From Entonaema liquescens (Eukaryota > Ascomycota > Sordariomycetes > Xylariales > Xylariaceae), in NCBI GenBank assembly GCA_902805475.1, contig CADCSX010000003.1:2604001-2668000 (forward strand): a stretch of 64,000 bases of DNA, written 5' to 3'. Both the position numbers and the translations under genes were made by a program. The notes under the pieces were generated by a model that searched no databases, was not told where the DNA came from, and worked only from the letters and a program-made list of their open reading frames with translations. Every line of letters starts with the position of its first letter. The stretch's first letter is position 1. Of this stretch, positions 35,543 through 46,118 are shown piece after piece.

Positions 35543-35974
35543 TTATATGTGCCAATAGGTTCTTTCCAGCTTCATAGTCTTCAAGAACCAGTCGTCATCC
35601 TTCCGAACCCAGGTCTCAAAGTAATACCCACCACCTGTTCCCTGTTTTTCGCCTACTACAAATTGCCAAAAGGCGCTGAAGGTAGCCTTCACCTCATCCG
35701 GGCTAACCTGCTCGAAAGCCGAAGCGCCCGTAGAGTGTATAGTCCGGCGTTGGCCGAGGGTCTTTTCGTAGTAGGTGGCAAAGTCATCCCTTGTAGACCA
35801 GTTCCAGTCGACGCCGTCTTGTCCCAATGGGGTGCCGTCTATATCGACGATGGAAAAGGTAGCATCGGGCAGGGCCACGTTCTCGAAGAGGTGCCATCGA
35901 TTGGTATCAGCGCATAAGCAATAGTGCAACTTCTTGCCGCGGATGATGTCCGCGACTTTTGGATCAACGACCAT
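35543..35974 (-). CDS. SnoaL-like / NTF2-fold small protein
   Basis: The frame from the ATG at 35974 encodes 143 aa. Upstream codons continue in frame to about 36028, so an N-terminal exon or an earlier start is possible. Seen: a pattern typical of SnoaL_4-type NTF2-fold proteins, with LHYCLCADTNRW, a TRDDFATYYEKTL helix, HSTGASAFEQVSPDEVKA and a C-terminal strand pair (YYFETWVRKDDDWFLKTMKL). Family members include polyketide cyclases, scytalone-dehydratase-like enzymes and many uncharacterised proteins; the catalytic residues vary, so the reaction cannot be told. No signal peptide. Isolated between two long gene-free stretches, about 9 kb from the PKS. A product shorter than full-length family members suggests that the N-terminus is missing or encoded by an unrecognised exon. 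Confidence 0.65.
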   Translation of the reverse strand: MVVDPKVADIIRGKKLHYCLCADTNRWHLFENVALPDATFSIVDIDGTPLGQDGVDWNWSTRDDFATYYEKTLGQRRTIHSTGASAFEQVSPDEVKATFSAFWQFVVGEKQGTGGGYYFETWVRKDDDWFLKTMKLERTYWHI

Positions 35975-37244
35975 GTCGACGTGGAAATAAGAGAGCCCTG
36001 TAGCGCCGAAGCTAAGTCGTTTGTGCAAACACGTCGTCGTGAAGACTAGCTGTAACGAGTATAGGCCTCGGCAAGGGCGTGAACAAGGTAGTAGCCGGGA
36101 CTAAACTAAGTCGGTAGGACTACCTAGCTAAGCAAGCTAGACTGCTAGGTTAGCTATGCTAGTTGTTGCCCAATTTAGGTGAACTAGTGCAATCAAGTAC
36201 GAGGCTGAATTGGATAAGGCTGGAAAGTTCCGGGGCGTGAGTGGGGGAGGTTTCCACACCTGAAGCGACGAGCAACGGGTACCTAATGCTCTTAGACAAA
36301 ATGGAGACCACGAAATCATTTATGCCCAATTCTATTGGTATCTCAATGATTTCTCGAATATCAATATTCGAATTGGGATGGAATAACACCGAGCGAGTCT
36401 TAGTTGTCGAGTAAAAAAGATGAAGCTATCACCACTTATGGAATGTGGATCAATAAACGAAAGGGAGGGGTAATGGTAATGTAACATCGGGTAAGAAACA
36501 ACCCCTGGAGTTACATAGCCATGGCTTTTAGTCTACCTAGGTAAGAAATGCTTTAGGTAATTCATTGTGTAACGAATTCTTTCCAGGTAACAGACATGTC
36601 ACACACACGCCACACGTTAGACGGTACTTAGAGGGTACGTACAATACAAGTTAGGTACTATAACTTTTCTTTTGTGAAGCGCCCCTAAATATAGAATCTT
36701 CAAGCTTTAACCAAGTTCTATGTCTAGGTACCTTACCTACCTAAACTCTCTCATATCTTTAAGAATGGAAATATTTACAAACTCCAACCATTTTTAATCG
36801 TATTTTACAAGCAATCAAAACCAGATAAGCTTACTTATTAGATGAATAATATAAGCATCGGATGTGTGATTTACATATTGCGGCCCGGTCGGCAGTAATC
36901 AGACGAACTCCTTTATGGGCGTATTCCAAGTGGGCGACGATGCGACCCAGTATAATACAACTCAGGCACTCAGGCACGTTACCACGCATGCAAGCAAAGT
37001 GGTCCTTTTAGTCACCAACAATGGCGGCATCATTGGAAATTGTCTCAACTCATCTATTGGACCCCAACTATGCAGGCCATAGAGAAAAAAAAAAAAAAGC
37101 ACCTGTTGGTATGCAATCAAAGATATTTCAAACTTATTTATCTCTCCCCTGCTTTTATAGATAGCCTGTCAAGGACATACTCGGCCGATATCTCTATGTA
37201 GTCCGACTAGGATCAGTACAATCATACCTTACATACTGCATACT

Positions 37245-37284
37245 ACATACATACATACATACATACATACATACATACATACAT
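37245..37284. repeat. (CATA)n microsatellite, about ten copies
   Basis: A perfect four-base tandem repeat in non-coding sequence. Confidence 0.9.
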
Positions 37285-37672
37285 GGTTACATACATATAA
37301 ACCTACATATGTAAGGTAAGGTAGGCTTGGTAGGCAGGTAATGCAAGCAGCTTCAATCCTTCTGCCTCTTCCCGGGCTTTACTCCGCGGACCATCCAAAG
37401 AGCTGGGTCCATGACAGTTCCACATCTCCAGCTTGTTCGAAAAATTCAAACCCACCCGCGCGCACCGCGCCTATCACCAAATTTTAAGGAGTATGGTCCG
37501 CCCCCCTCTCTCTCTCCCCTTCTCCCTCCACCCCCATGAGCTTCTACGCGTCGATCCAGAGCTTTTCTGGAACATGCTTCGCTAGGGCTACTTAGAACAG
37601 ACGCCCTTGGGATGTTGCGGTATGCGTCCCGGTCTTGGTCTTAGTCTTAGTCTTGGGGGGAGGGGATTCTCG

Positions 37673-37690
37673 TGCTGCTGCTGCTGCTGC
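37673..37690. repeat. (CTG)6 microsatellite
   Basis: A perfect trinucleotide run in a region without a supported gene. Confidence 0.85.
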
Positions 37691-39025
37691 AGGTGGGTTA
37701 AAGCAGCAATCACGGCAGATGGGAAATCAAAGAGAGGTATGGAATATACAGGTAACTAATGAATGAATGGATAGCAACATTTGATGATGCCTCCTTAAAA
37801 TAGAACCGAGTCCGAAAAGTCATACGTATTTTTCCCTTCTTTTTTTCAAGTAAGGGCTACATCTTTGAAACAGACCGACATGTTGGCCATCGTCGTAATT
37901 GCAACATCCCCTTTTTATAGCCCTACCTGGAACCCAGAACCTGTGAGCATATGCATACTTGAGTGGGGATCGTCGAAAGATTGCCTGTCAAAATTTTACT
38001 TCGGGCGTGGAGGACGGCTCTTTTTCACTTCGCCCTTTCTTTTCTCTGGTTTCCTTTCTTCCGTTCTAACTCGGGGATTCGCCGCGTCGCGTTGACAACC
38101 CAAGGTACCTGAACCACTTATTACATAGTACATAGCATGTGTATTTCCATTATGATTGACTATCTAAGAAGATCGAGATTCCCGTAGTGTTGCGTAGACG
38201 TCATGCCGAGTCTCAGGAGTATTTGCCTTTGTCACGCGACACACTGACTCTGTTTCGATATGCAAAGGGCGCAACAGTGTATAGATTATTCTAGAGACCT
38301 ATTTTACACCTCCAGAATAGACGTCAATGCTTTCATCATCGTTAGAGTCCTAGAAATCTTCGATCAGTGAGCTGCTCTAGGATCTCGATCTTCTTAGGCC
38401 TCTCGCAATAACCCCGTAGGTTGTTCAACATGTTTTGATAACCATGCCTCTATATTTTATCATGTTCCATTGTTCGCGGTATTTACTTCAAAGTTAGAAA
38501 GCATAGCACGACACTATATAACATAAAGTATTAACTAGATATAACAAGTAGGGGGTAGTTACTATTTATATTTACGGCAAGATATGAGTCGTCTACTTCT
38601 CGGGAAATCATCAACGTATGTAGGATGGGACCGTTGGTATAGCTGGGAGCTACTTGTTTTAAGATATCGTAGTTGTCCAGATATCCAACACGTATCTTCG
38701 CAACCCTAAGAATATAATTTGAAGTCTTTTCGGGTAAACTTCTACGCTGTAGTCAGGGGCGCACTTAGATAACTCGTCTTCAGCTACACCGAATTGGATC
38801 CATCAATTGCCAGATAATAATATATTAAACGGCTATTTTATAGTTCCCTTCGCGTGGCTACCGAGATAAGTCGTGACATCTAGGCCTAATGACATTGCAT
38901 ATGCCCTCCTCGTGCTGATGGTATCCCGTACATACATACATCAAGTATGATGTCCATTCGTCCCATTTCACGTAACCACCGGCCCCTATTCCTCTGCCAT
39001 CACCAGGCAGTTCGCTAACACCACA

Positions 39026-40636
39026 CTAAAAACCAGCAGCATTGCCTCCAAACCCGTTCAGCCTTGAAGTCAAAAGATGGGCGATTTCCTTCTGCGCCTC
39101 GACCATTTTGGCCAGTCGTTCCTCGTCCAAATTATTCTGCGTAAACATGGTCGGGTGCTCCATCTCTTCTAAGGTCGGGGGGTCGATTCTAGCGCCGTAA
39201 CCGATGAGTAGCTTGACTCGTCCGACAGCACCCATACCAACAGAACAGTGCAGCATATCCGTGCCATACTTATCACCGCCAATCTTGGCTTCCGCATCCG
39301 CGCCGTTCTCGAGTAGCGTAGCGATGAGTTCGAGTGTGAGGGCTTCATCCTCCTCGGTAATGTGAGGGTTCATGAAATTGTTCGGGTAGTTACAGACGAT
39401 GTCGATGTGTTCGAAGCTCTGGCCTATCAATGTCTTGATCAGGGGTTGAACAACAGCCCAGTTAAAGGCTCCCTTGGTGCGGAGACAGAGTCCCATAGAC
39501 CACAGGGTAAGTCTGAGGTTTTTACTTAGGAGCTCCACGGCGTCGTTGCGGGTGATCAAGAAGTTGTGAACCAGATCCATAATATAGCGAACTGACTCCT
39601 TCTCCCATGCTTCTGCGAGATTGGTGCTTTGAGGTAGACCGCGTGAAGCGATTAGAGTATCCCAGAGGACAGAGCGCACCGCAAGTGGTATACCAGGACC
39701 TGTCGCCAGCAGCAGCCAAGTAAACTCTCCACGATAGTCGTATTTTCCAGAGCCCACGTACTCGTATAGAAGCAGTTGGACCATTTCCGTCAAGGCCAAC
39801 GCATCGCTTGTTTCGACGATGCCATTTTGAAGAACAATTGTCAGACAAAGTTGCTCGCAGACTCCGGGGATGCCGATATCCATGTTCTCCTGAAGGATGC
39901 ACTGTTCCTCGAAGCGGAATCCTCGGCTTAAAAGCAGGTGCACTACGTCGAATCTATGGCTCTCGCAAGCACTTAGCATCGAACGGCCGGTGCCTTCGTC
40001 GTCAACAGAGACGCCGATGTCGAGGGCAGCCCCCATAGCGTCGAGATCTGCACCTCTCTGGAGCATCCACCATATCACAGATCTATGAGCCGCGTTATGG
40101 CGGTGCAATTCGGGGACCCAGCCGGCGGCGTATAGGCGCTCGACCATCGAAGCGGATGTCGCAAAGTGCATAGCCGAATAGTTGCCATTGCGTAAAGCGA
40201 GCGCGGTCACATCTGCCCCAGCCTCTATGAGAAGCTCAGCGATATCTTCGTTCTGGTAGAAAAGTGCGACTTGCAAGGGGGAGAGGAAAGATTGGTCTAG
40301 TAGACCGGACTGAAGTCCAAGGAAACGGTTTAAATCCGCTCCCGAATTGTGCGCCAGCTCGAAAGTGCCCTTTAGCCCGTATTGGCATGCCCATGCTAGA
40401 GATCTGTAGCTTCCGTAAGTGTCCTCGAGATCCTTCTTGTACGGATCTACTCCCACGTCCCGCTTGTACAAGATAGGCAAGATCTTGTCCGAAAACTGGG
40501 TGCAAGCCATGGACAGGTGGAATAAGTCTTCCTGGGATAGCTCAGAGACGATCTTGTAGAGCAGCTCCATTGGGAATTTGACAAAGATGCGAGCGCCACG
40601 GCTTTGTAAGAACACCATAGCGTTCGGGGAAGCCAT
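39026..40636 (-). CDS. F-box / ankyrin-repeat protein
   Basis: A single-exon gene of 536 aa. Seen: an N-terminal F-box-like segment at about residues 19-62 (KFPMELLYKIVSELSQEDLFHLSMACTQF is the core), followed by degenerate ankyrin repeats (LSPLQVALFYQNEDIAELLIEAGADVTAL; MLSACESHRFDVVHLLLSRGF; ALTLELIATLLENGADAEAKIGG; LHCSVGMGAVGRVKLLIGYGARID). F-box proteins bridge substrates to SCF ubiquitin ligases through Skp1, and ankyrin repeats would bind the target; large families of such genes exist in filamentous fungi. The partner is unknown. No signal peptide or membrane segment. The ATG at 40636 is the first in frame and directly precedes the F-box region. Confidence 0.82.
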   Translation of the reverse strand: MASPNAMVFLQSRGARIFVKFPMELLYKIVSELSQEDLFHLSMACTQFSDKILPILYKRDVGVDPYKKDLEDTYGSYRSLAWACQYGLKGTFELAHNSGADLNRFLGLQSGLLDQSFLSPLQVALFYQNEDIAELLIEAGADVTALALRNGNYSAMHFATSASMVERLYAAGWVPELHRHNAAHRSVIWWMLQRGADLDAMGAALDIGVSVDDEGTGRSMLSACESHRFDVVHLLLSRGFRFEEQCILQENMDIGIPGVCEQLCLTIVLQNGIVETSDALALTEMVQLLLYEYVGSGKYDYRGEFTWLLLATGPGIPLAVRSVLWDTLIASRGLPQSTNLAEAWEKESVRYIMDLVHNFLITRNDAVELLSKNLRLTLWSMGLCLRTKGAFNWAVVQPLIKTLIGQSFEHIDIVCNYPNNFMNPHITEEDEALTLELIATLLENGADAEAKIGGDKYGTDMLHCSVGMGAVGRVKLLIGYGARIDPPTLEEMEHPTMFTQNNLDEERLAKMVEAQKEIAHLLTSRLNGFGGNAAGF

Positions 40637-42937
40637 GATGATGCAAACGACGAATTGAAGATAGAGAAACGAAACTTCAAAGAAAAGAACAAGAACAAGT
40701 ATAGAATGATTCTAGAAGCCAATGGAAAATGAATTGGGAAGAATGGGTAGAAATTGATTCGAGAAGAAGGCCTATGGTGAATATTTTTAAGAAAGTAGAC
40801 GCGGGTCCAAAAGTTGGAATATTAGCTCCAATGAAGCTCAATGGCTCAGGAAGTTAACACTGTTCAAGGAAAGGAAATGAAGATGCAGAATATTGATTTG
40901 ACTCTTTTCAACCCCCTAGACTCTGCGAGTTACTTACATATGCTTCGTTAATGGGTGTAAGCGAAGCCAGCACACATATCACGGCCAGGGCCTGAACGAG
41001 AAGGGACACCGGTAGTGGGATTCGCCGTTAGAGCAAGACAATTCGGGGCCGGGAGAAAGAACAGAAATTAACTCCTTTTGCCTGTTTTATGCCCTTTCTC
41101 TTATGGGAATGGGAATGGGAATGGGAATGGAAAAGGACATTGTCGTTAGCTACCTAAGTTTGTCTTGACTGGGCATCAGCCGCTAAGGTCTATGAAACTA
41201 AATACAAGCGTGGGCGCCCCGGAAACAGAGATACAAAGTTACAAAAGCCACATAGGTTAATTATTCAATGACAGTACCCTAGGTACTGTGTTACTGGGCA
41301 ACTCATGATTAAGGAGACGTAAGAATTTACGCAAATAAGCCAGATATGTGATCATATTTGTAGATATCTATCTTCCGGGTTCAGCTTAGGGTACGGGTAT
41401 ATGGTGGAGGGTTAGGCTTTGCGGAACTGTAAATTGGAAGCGTCAACCCCCAACTATGTTGATCGGATACGAAATGTTATCGCGATAGGGAGAAGGGGGG
41501 AAGGAGGGGATTCGTACGTTCAGGCTGACCCCTACGGTTGCTACGACGTAATATGGCAAAGAAACTTCAGTGTAAGGACGGGGTATATTGTCGTTAAGTG
41601 GGAAATTTTGGTAGGATCACTACTGTAGCAGCTGTACTTGGACCGTATGTCCACAATTCCCGCAGGGCAGGTCTAGAGAGAGACCGCTCTCGATCACCGT
41701 TAACAGTAGCGTTCAAGTTGGTATACGTTACTATATGATAAATGAGGACATTTGTACAACAAAGAAAAGTGACAAGTTTTAAACAAACCAGTTAAGAAAC
41801 CCAAAGTAAAACATCACCACCTAGCATCGAATTACGTCCGCCCTGCCACACTTCCTGTTCTAGAAATTCATCATCAGAACTTCCTTGTGCTTTATCTTCC
41901 TACAGCGAGACAAGCGGATGAGTAATTGGCTAATATATAGGTAGCATTGGCTTAGTAACAAATTCACTGGATAAACTGCTTAGCACCTAGCTTGTTATGA
42001 GCACAAAGGTCCAACGCCGGCAGGAATCCTCCATCAACAGCTGGATCGGTGGGTAGCTTTTATATTGAAATAAAGCGAGTTTGCAATATATACAGGTAAG
42101 TAAAAAGACATAAATAAGTCTGACGACAACAGCTGGGTAATTTAAGGCAGTTTCTCCGTTAGAAAATCTCCTGTTGCAAATGTGGATTAAAGAAATGGAA
42201 TATAGGGGTTAGAGAAAATCCCATTTCAAATAAGTTGTGCTTAAGCGTTTAGTCAACGCAAGTAGAGTTATACATAGGTAGTATAGGTGGGAAGAATAAC
42301 GCCTTGGTATATCCTCGAAACTTATTATTTTACTGGGTAACTGGGTGATTCTTGAGCTTGTGAGATTGGAGAGACGAGTTACTACTTCAAAAACTTCAAC
42401 ATGAAATTCACTGTTACCAACTGAGACGGTTTCTACATGGTGGAATTATCGGAGACTGCCCTTGGTATATAGATTGTAGTTGCATATGAATAGGGGCGGG
42501 TGTACCCCGCCTCTTCGAAGTTAGGGTTGTAGATTTAATCTAGATTTAGTTACTATAGGTGTCTAGGGTTCCTTTATTAGTCAATCGTCTAGTTGACGAT
42601 GCTGTAGTACGTCTGATAGACAGCTCCCCCTTTTAGTATCCACTTATATCTCCATCACATAGTTAAAAAATTCTGCCTTGATTATAAAATGGCAGCTTCT
42701 TTTTTCTCTGTGTAGTTTTGAACCGATTATTCCTAGGAGGGGACTTTCTAGAAGGAACCGTATACCATTGAGGCAGACCCAGAGCTGCATAATCTTTCGC
42801 AGAACACGTTTCCAATGCACACAGCGCTTGTTGGATAATGGTATAATTATAGTTCCTAGTTGCAATGGGGACTTCCCTCCCGTTACCGTATTCTAAAAGC
42901 GAATCGCGTAGTCCACTAGGTAATACCGATATCGATA
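40637..42937. other. 2.3-kb region without a supported gene
   Basis: The right part of this stretch follows the WD40 gene on the minus strand; the left part is the promoter side of the F-box gene. It contains a GGGAAT hexamer repeat at 41103-41131. Open frames at 41419-41628 and 42644-42944 look like chance. Confidence 0.45.
41103..41131. repeat. (GGGAAT)n tandem hexamer, about 4.5 copies
   Basis: A perfect six-base repeat about 470-495 nt before the F-box gene start. Non-coding. Confidence 0.85.
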
Positions 42938-43945
42938 CTAACAACTTTCCCGAAGCTTAACGATGTGGTCCACTGACGCCGATGCTAGAAGACCCGAGTC
43001 GTACGAAAAGGCGACCGACCGAACACCATCCTCATGGCCTCAAAGGGTTTGTTGCAGCTCTCCTATTGCCGTATTCCAGATGCGGACAGTACGGTCCTTT
43101 GACGCCGAAGCTAGCAGCTTTGAATCATGTGAGAAAGCGACCGACCACACGCCATTCCTGTGATCCCAAAAGTGTTGCCATAGTCTCCCCGTCGCCGTGT
43201 CCCAGAGCCGAATGGTATTATCCATCGATGCCGACGCGAACAGCACTGAGTTATGCGAGAAAGTAATCGACGAGATCTCATTGCTATGGCCCCAAAGGGT
43301 TTGTTGTAAGCGCCCCGTTGCCGTATTCCACAGTCGGATGGTACGGTCCATCGATGCGGACGCTAATAGTTCCGAGTTGTGCGGAAAGATGACTGACCAT
43401 ACGCCCTTTCTGTGGCCTGTCAAGGTTCTTTGTAACCGGCCCGTCGCTGTATCCCAGAGCCGTATGGTGTGGTCTATTGATCCCGATGCTATTAGATTCG
43501 AGTTATGTGAGAAGACGACTAACCAAACACCATTCCTGTGGCCCTCGAGGATTTGTCTTAATTGCCCCGTTGCCACGTCCCAAATCCGGACGGTGTTGCC
43601 CATAGATCCTGAGGCTAATAATTTGGAGTCGTGTGAAAAGGCTACTGACCAGATTTCGCTTATGTGGCCACTAAGGGCAAATCGTAGTTGACCTGTTACC
43701 ATATGCCAAAGTAGGATAGTATTTGACTCCCACGATGCCGACGCCAGGAGTTTCGAGTTGTGTGAGATGGTAGCTGACCAGACACCACCCTTATGGCCCT
43801 CAAGGGTGTGTAGTAGTTCCCTCGTTGCGGTGTCCCAAAGCTGCACGGTGCGGTCCTTTGACGCCGAGGCTAGTAGCTTCGAGTCGGGGGAGAAGGCAAC
43901 TGACCAGACACTATCCATATGGCTCTCAAAAGTCTGGCATAATCG
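42938..43945 (-). repeat. Array of eight 126-nt WD40-coding repeats
   Basis: Homologous positions recur every 126 nt (for example the GACCA-type anchors near 43143, 43269, 43395 and 43521), each unit encoding one 42-residue WD40 repeat. The last unit is separated from the rest by an in-frame TGA. Confidence 0.85.
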
Positions 43946-44533
43946 CCACGCAGTAGTTTCGCTATTTGTAGCGGCGCCACGTTTGAAGAGTAGCTGTAAA
44001 ATAGTATTATGCACCCGCTCGGCGGCATATGAAACTGCTGTACGTGTAGCTTTGTCTTTGACGTCGACATCAGCCCCCTTTTCGAGAAGGACTTCGACGA
44101 CGGCATCATGTCCCTTTTCAGCGGCCCAGCTCAACGCCGTCCGGCCACTCTCACTATCCTTCGAATTTATGTCGATCTTATTAGTGGCAAGAAGTAGTCG
44201 CACCACACCAACATGTCCTTCAACTGAAGCCACGAACAATAGTGTCCGTTTGCCACTATTTGAAGCCGCTATATCGATACCATTGTCTAAAAGTAGCTTG
44301 GTTATTTCAATATCACCGTTCTGTGAGGCCCATAGGAACGGTGGTTGGCCATAGATACTCTTTAACTCGTAGCTCTCTTCGCAGTAATCAATATTCCGGA
44401 GATCCTCTTTCCGCCCCTGTGCACGTAGCGCCCTTTCAACTGCTAGCGCTGAGTGTGATTTCTGCAACCCGGTAGTTGCATCAAAGGTGATGTTTAGCGG
44501 GCAAAGCATTGCTTCCGGTCTGATGGTAAACAT
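43040..44533 (-). CDS. Ankyrin-repeat plus WD40-repeat protein, probably part of the HET locus
   Basis: An open frame of 497 aa. Seen: four ankyrin repeats at residues about 60-185 (PPFLWASQNGDIEITKLLLD; LLFVASVEGHVGVVRLLLA; ALSWAAEKGHDAVVEVLLEK; VSYAAERVHNTILQLLFK), then seven 42-residue WD40 repeats of the high-identity kind (GHRNGVWLVVFSHNS, LIASGSIDHTIRLWD). The frame stops at a TGA (43040-43042) where the preceding repeat has TGG; an eighth repeat continues in frame after it to a TAG at 42938. Highly similar WD40 blades are typical of fungal NLR/HET recognition proteins, in which they bind ligands. Upstream on the same strand are HET-protein remnants in other frames, so this is probably the C-terminal half of one larger HET-ANK-WD40 protein. 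No NACHT or NB-ARC domain is seen between. Confidence 0.72.
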   Translation of the reverse strand: MFTIRPEAMLCPLNITFDATTGLQKSHSALAVERALRAQGRKEDLRNIDYCEESYELKSIYGQPPFLWASQNGDIEITKLLLDNGIDIAASNSGKRTLLFVASVEGHVGVVRLLLATNKIDINSKDSESGRTALSWAAEKGHDAVVEVLLEKGADVDVKDKATRTAVSYAAERVHNTILQLLFKRGAATNSETTAWRLCQTFESHMDSVWSVAFSPDSKLLASASKDRTVQLWDTATRELLHTLEGHKGGVWSATISHNSKLLASASWESNTILLWHMVTGQLRFALSGHISEIWSVAFSHDSKLLASGSMGNTVRIWDVATGQLRQILEGHRNGVWLVVFSHNSNLIASGSIDHTIRLWDTATGRLQRTLTGHRKGVWSVIFPHNSELLASASMDRTIRLWNTATGRLQQTLWGHSNEISSITFSHNSVLFASASMDNTIRLWDTATGRLWQHFWDHRNGVWSVAFSHDSKLLASASKDRTVRIWNTAIGELQQTL

Positions 44534-45555
44534 CGGCCGCCCCGCTATACCTAGGCTCCAGTGTCACTTGTAGGCCGAGCAGTCCATTGCTGGCGGCTTC
44601 TTTCCCGGACGTATTTTGAATCACATGGTCAAGCTTTCCCGCTACCGCCTCTAATGGGGTATCTCTAGAACATATTACAGCGCGATGGTGGGCTTCAACA
44701 CAGGTAACTCGATCCTTGAATGTGAGTATTAGAATGAAATCCTGAGATCCTTCTTTTTGTGACGCAATCGGACCAAGATTGGATTGGATGTAGTTGTCGA
44801 AGTAATAACAGCTCGGTCTTGGTCCCAGGAGGATTGCGGCGCTACTTCGAGTAACTCTAGGTTGATGTCGGCGAAGTCAAAGTCATCGTAAACCCAATGG
44901 TGCCTGTCCGAATTTTGCGCGCTAGCCCCATTGTCATTCTTGATACAGATGAACTCTCGTAGAGCATTTGAAGCAGGTGTCGGTCGGTCGCAGCACTGAG
45001 TGGCGCCCTTTTGGCCGGATATACTCATTCGAGACCCCCGAGGCTACTTTAACAAGAGGAATTCCAACAACATGTTGGGCATCTTCCTCAGGCCCGCAGT
45101 TAAGTAGTCCAGTTGCCTCAGCGGGGGTGATGAGTAGCGGAAGAGAGATACGGAGACTACCACTAGAAATTTCGAGTGCGTCGAAATATGATCGATCTCG
45201 ATGGATAATGTACCCGGAATTAGCAAAGTCTGACGGGGTCGCCGCCAAAACTCCCCTAGCCCTTGATTCAGAGTAACTATTAGATTGCTCTTCGCCAAGG
45301 CCCCATGCCAGAATGGAATGATCTCTCGTGGTCCTCATAATCTGTTCTTGCAATCGGATGAAAGCCTGATACCCACCCTCCCCGTATATCATTGGCATTG
45401 CTATACCAAAGATTCCCAAGAGACAGTATGCGAGATCTTCCTTCCTTTTTGTGTCTCTTTGAGCGTCCCATGACATACGCTGTGCAACGCTTGCGCTGTG
45501 CAGATCGACGACGCCCTTCACGAATAGGCGGGGTATACCAGTGATGCTCTTGTGT
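44481..45555 (-). pseudogene. HET-domain protein remnant (C-terminal part of HET region and following conserved segment)
   Basis: Seen: the post-HET block ITGIPRLFVKGVVDL, ASVAQRMSWDAQRDTKRKED, LAYCLLGIFGIAMPMIYGEG and AFIRLQEQIMRTTRDHSI, which is diagnostic of heterokaryon-incompatibility proteins. The N-terminal catalytic-type HET region is missing or too degenerate to read. The frame then breaks near a triple CGAC repeat (44979-44990), resumes as NALREFICIKND, breaks again near 44804-44807, and resumes as NYIQSNLGPIASQKEG and DFILILTFKDRVTC up to a TGA at 44481. Each break is a small indel. A last shift would be needed to enter the ankyrin/WD40 frame at 44533. HET proteins trigger cell death on non-self fusion and commonly decay; sequencing error may explain part of the damage, but the missing N-terminus is not a single-base effect. 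Confidence 0.7.
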
Positions 45556-46118
45556 TAGGAGGAACCTACTCAAGCTCTGTAGGTAGAACTTGGGGGCCAC
45601 CGCATTGAGGCTCTTCACCTGCATCAACCCCGCGCGTCGGGCTTCGTTGGGTTGGCCATGGGAATACATTTTATCTTTTCCCATCAGAAGCGCCCAAAGG
45701 ATACGGGAGCTGAAATGATGTTGATCGAGTAAGAATATAGTAACCCAACTTTTACCTCGTGGGAAACTTACCTTAGCTGCTGCGGGTCCATATTCAGCAA
45801 GTCTACTCCCACTTAACAGGGCAGCAAGTACCTAGCACTCTCTGTTCTTCGGTTGTTCGTTTAACGTAGAGATAACTAGCTTCCGATCTTAACAGTCTTG
45901 TAGACTTCCGTACAGCGTAAGCATCATGTATAAGCAAAAATAGTTATCCTGAATTGCTATGCTGAGAAGATGCTATGGTATCGCCATTGGAAATCACTAG
46001 GATCATACCCTTTTTTTAGACCGAGCCTGAAATGAAATCGAACCGAGCTATGCAACAACTTTCCTCATCAAAATGAGAACATACTCCTTACTCCTAACCA
46101 AGCCCGTCTCCAAAGTCT
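45556..46118. other. Region between the HET remnant and the CDF transporter
   Basis: Minus-strand sequence at about 45560-45684 could be degenerate HET-region coding sequence, but it does not read as one. The rest is the 3' flank of the transporter. No other gene is seen. Confidence 0.4.

Larger units (their letters stand above)
35975..39025. other. 3-kb region without a supported gene
   Basis: It holds TACCTAGGTA-type motifs (36531-36544, 36721-36745), a CATA microsatellite, pyrimidine-rich tracts near 37500-37530 and a CTG microsatellite. An open frame at 37865-38095 begins with MKQTDMLAIVVIATS but shows no family resemblance. Pyrimidine-rich tracts of this kind often mark promoters or long leaders, but no downstream plus-strand gene follows before 39 kb. 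Confidence 0.45.

Noticed and set aside
37245..37690. CATA and CTG repeats as telomeric or centromeric sequence
   Set aside because: Ordinary short microsatellites; no TTAGGG arrays are present.
37865..38095. 76-codon open frame with a hydrophobic start
   Set aside because: No homology recognised, no intron signals, located in pyrimidine-rich non-coding DNA.
43197..44354. Plus-strand open frames of 164 and 198 codons opposite the WD40/ankyrin gene
   Set aside because: They are antisense shadows of the repeated coding units; they show the same 126-nt period and no independent family resemblance.
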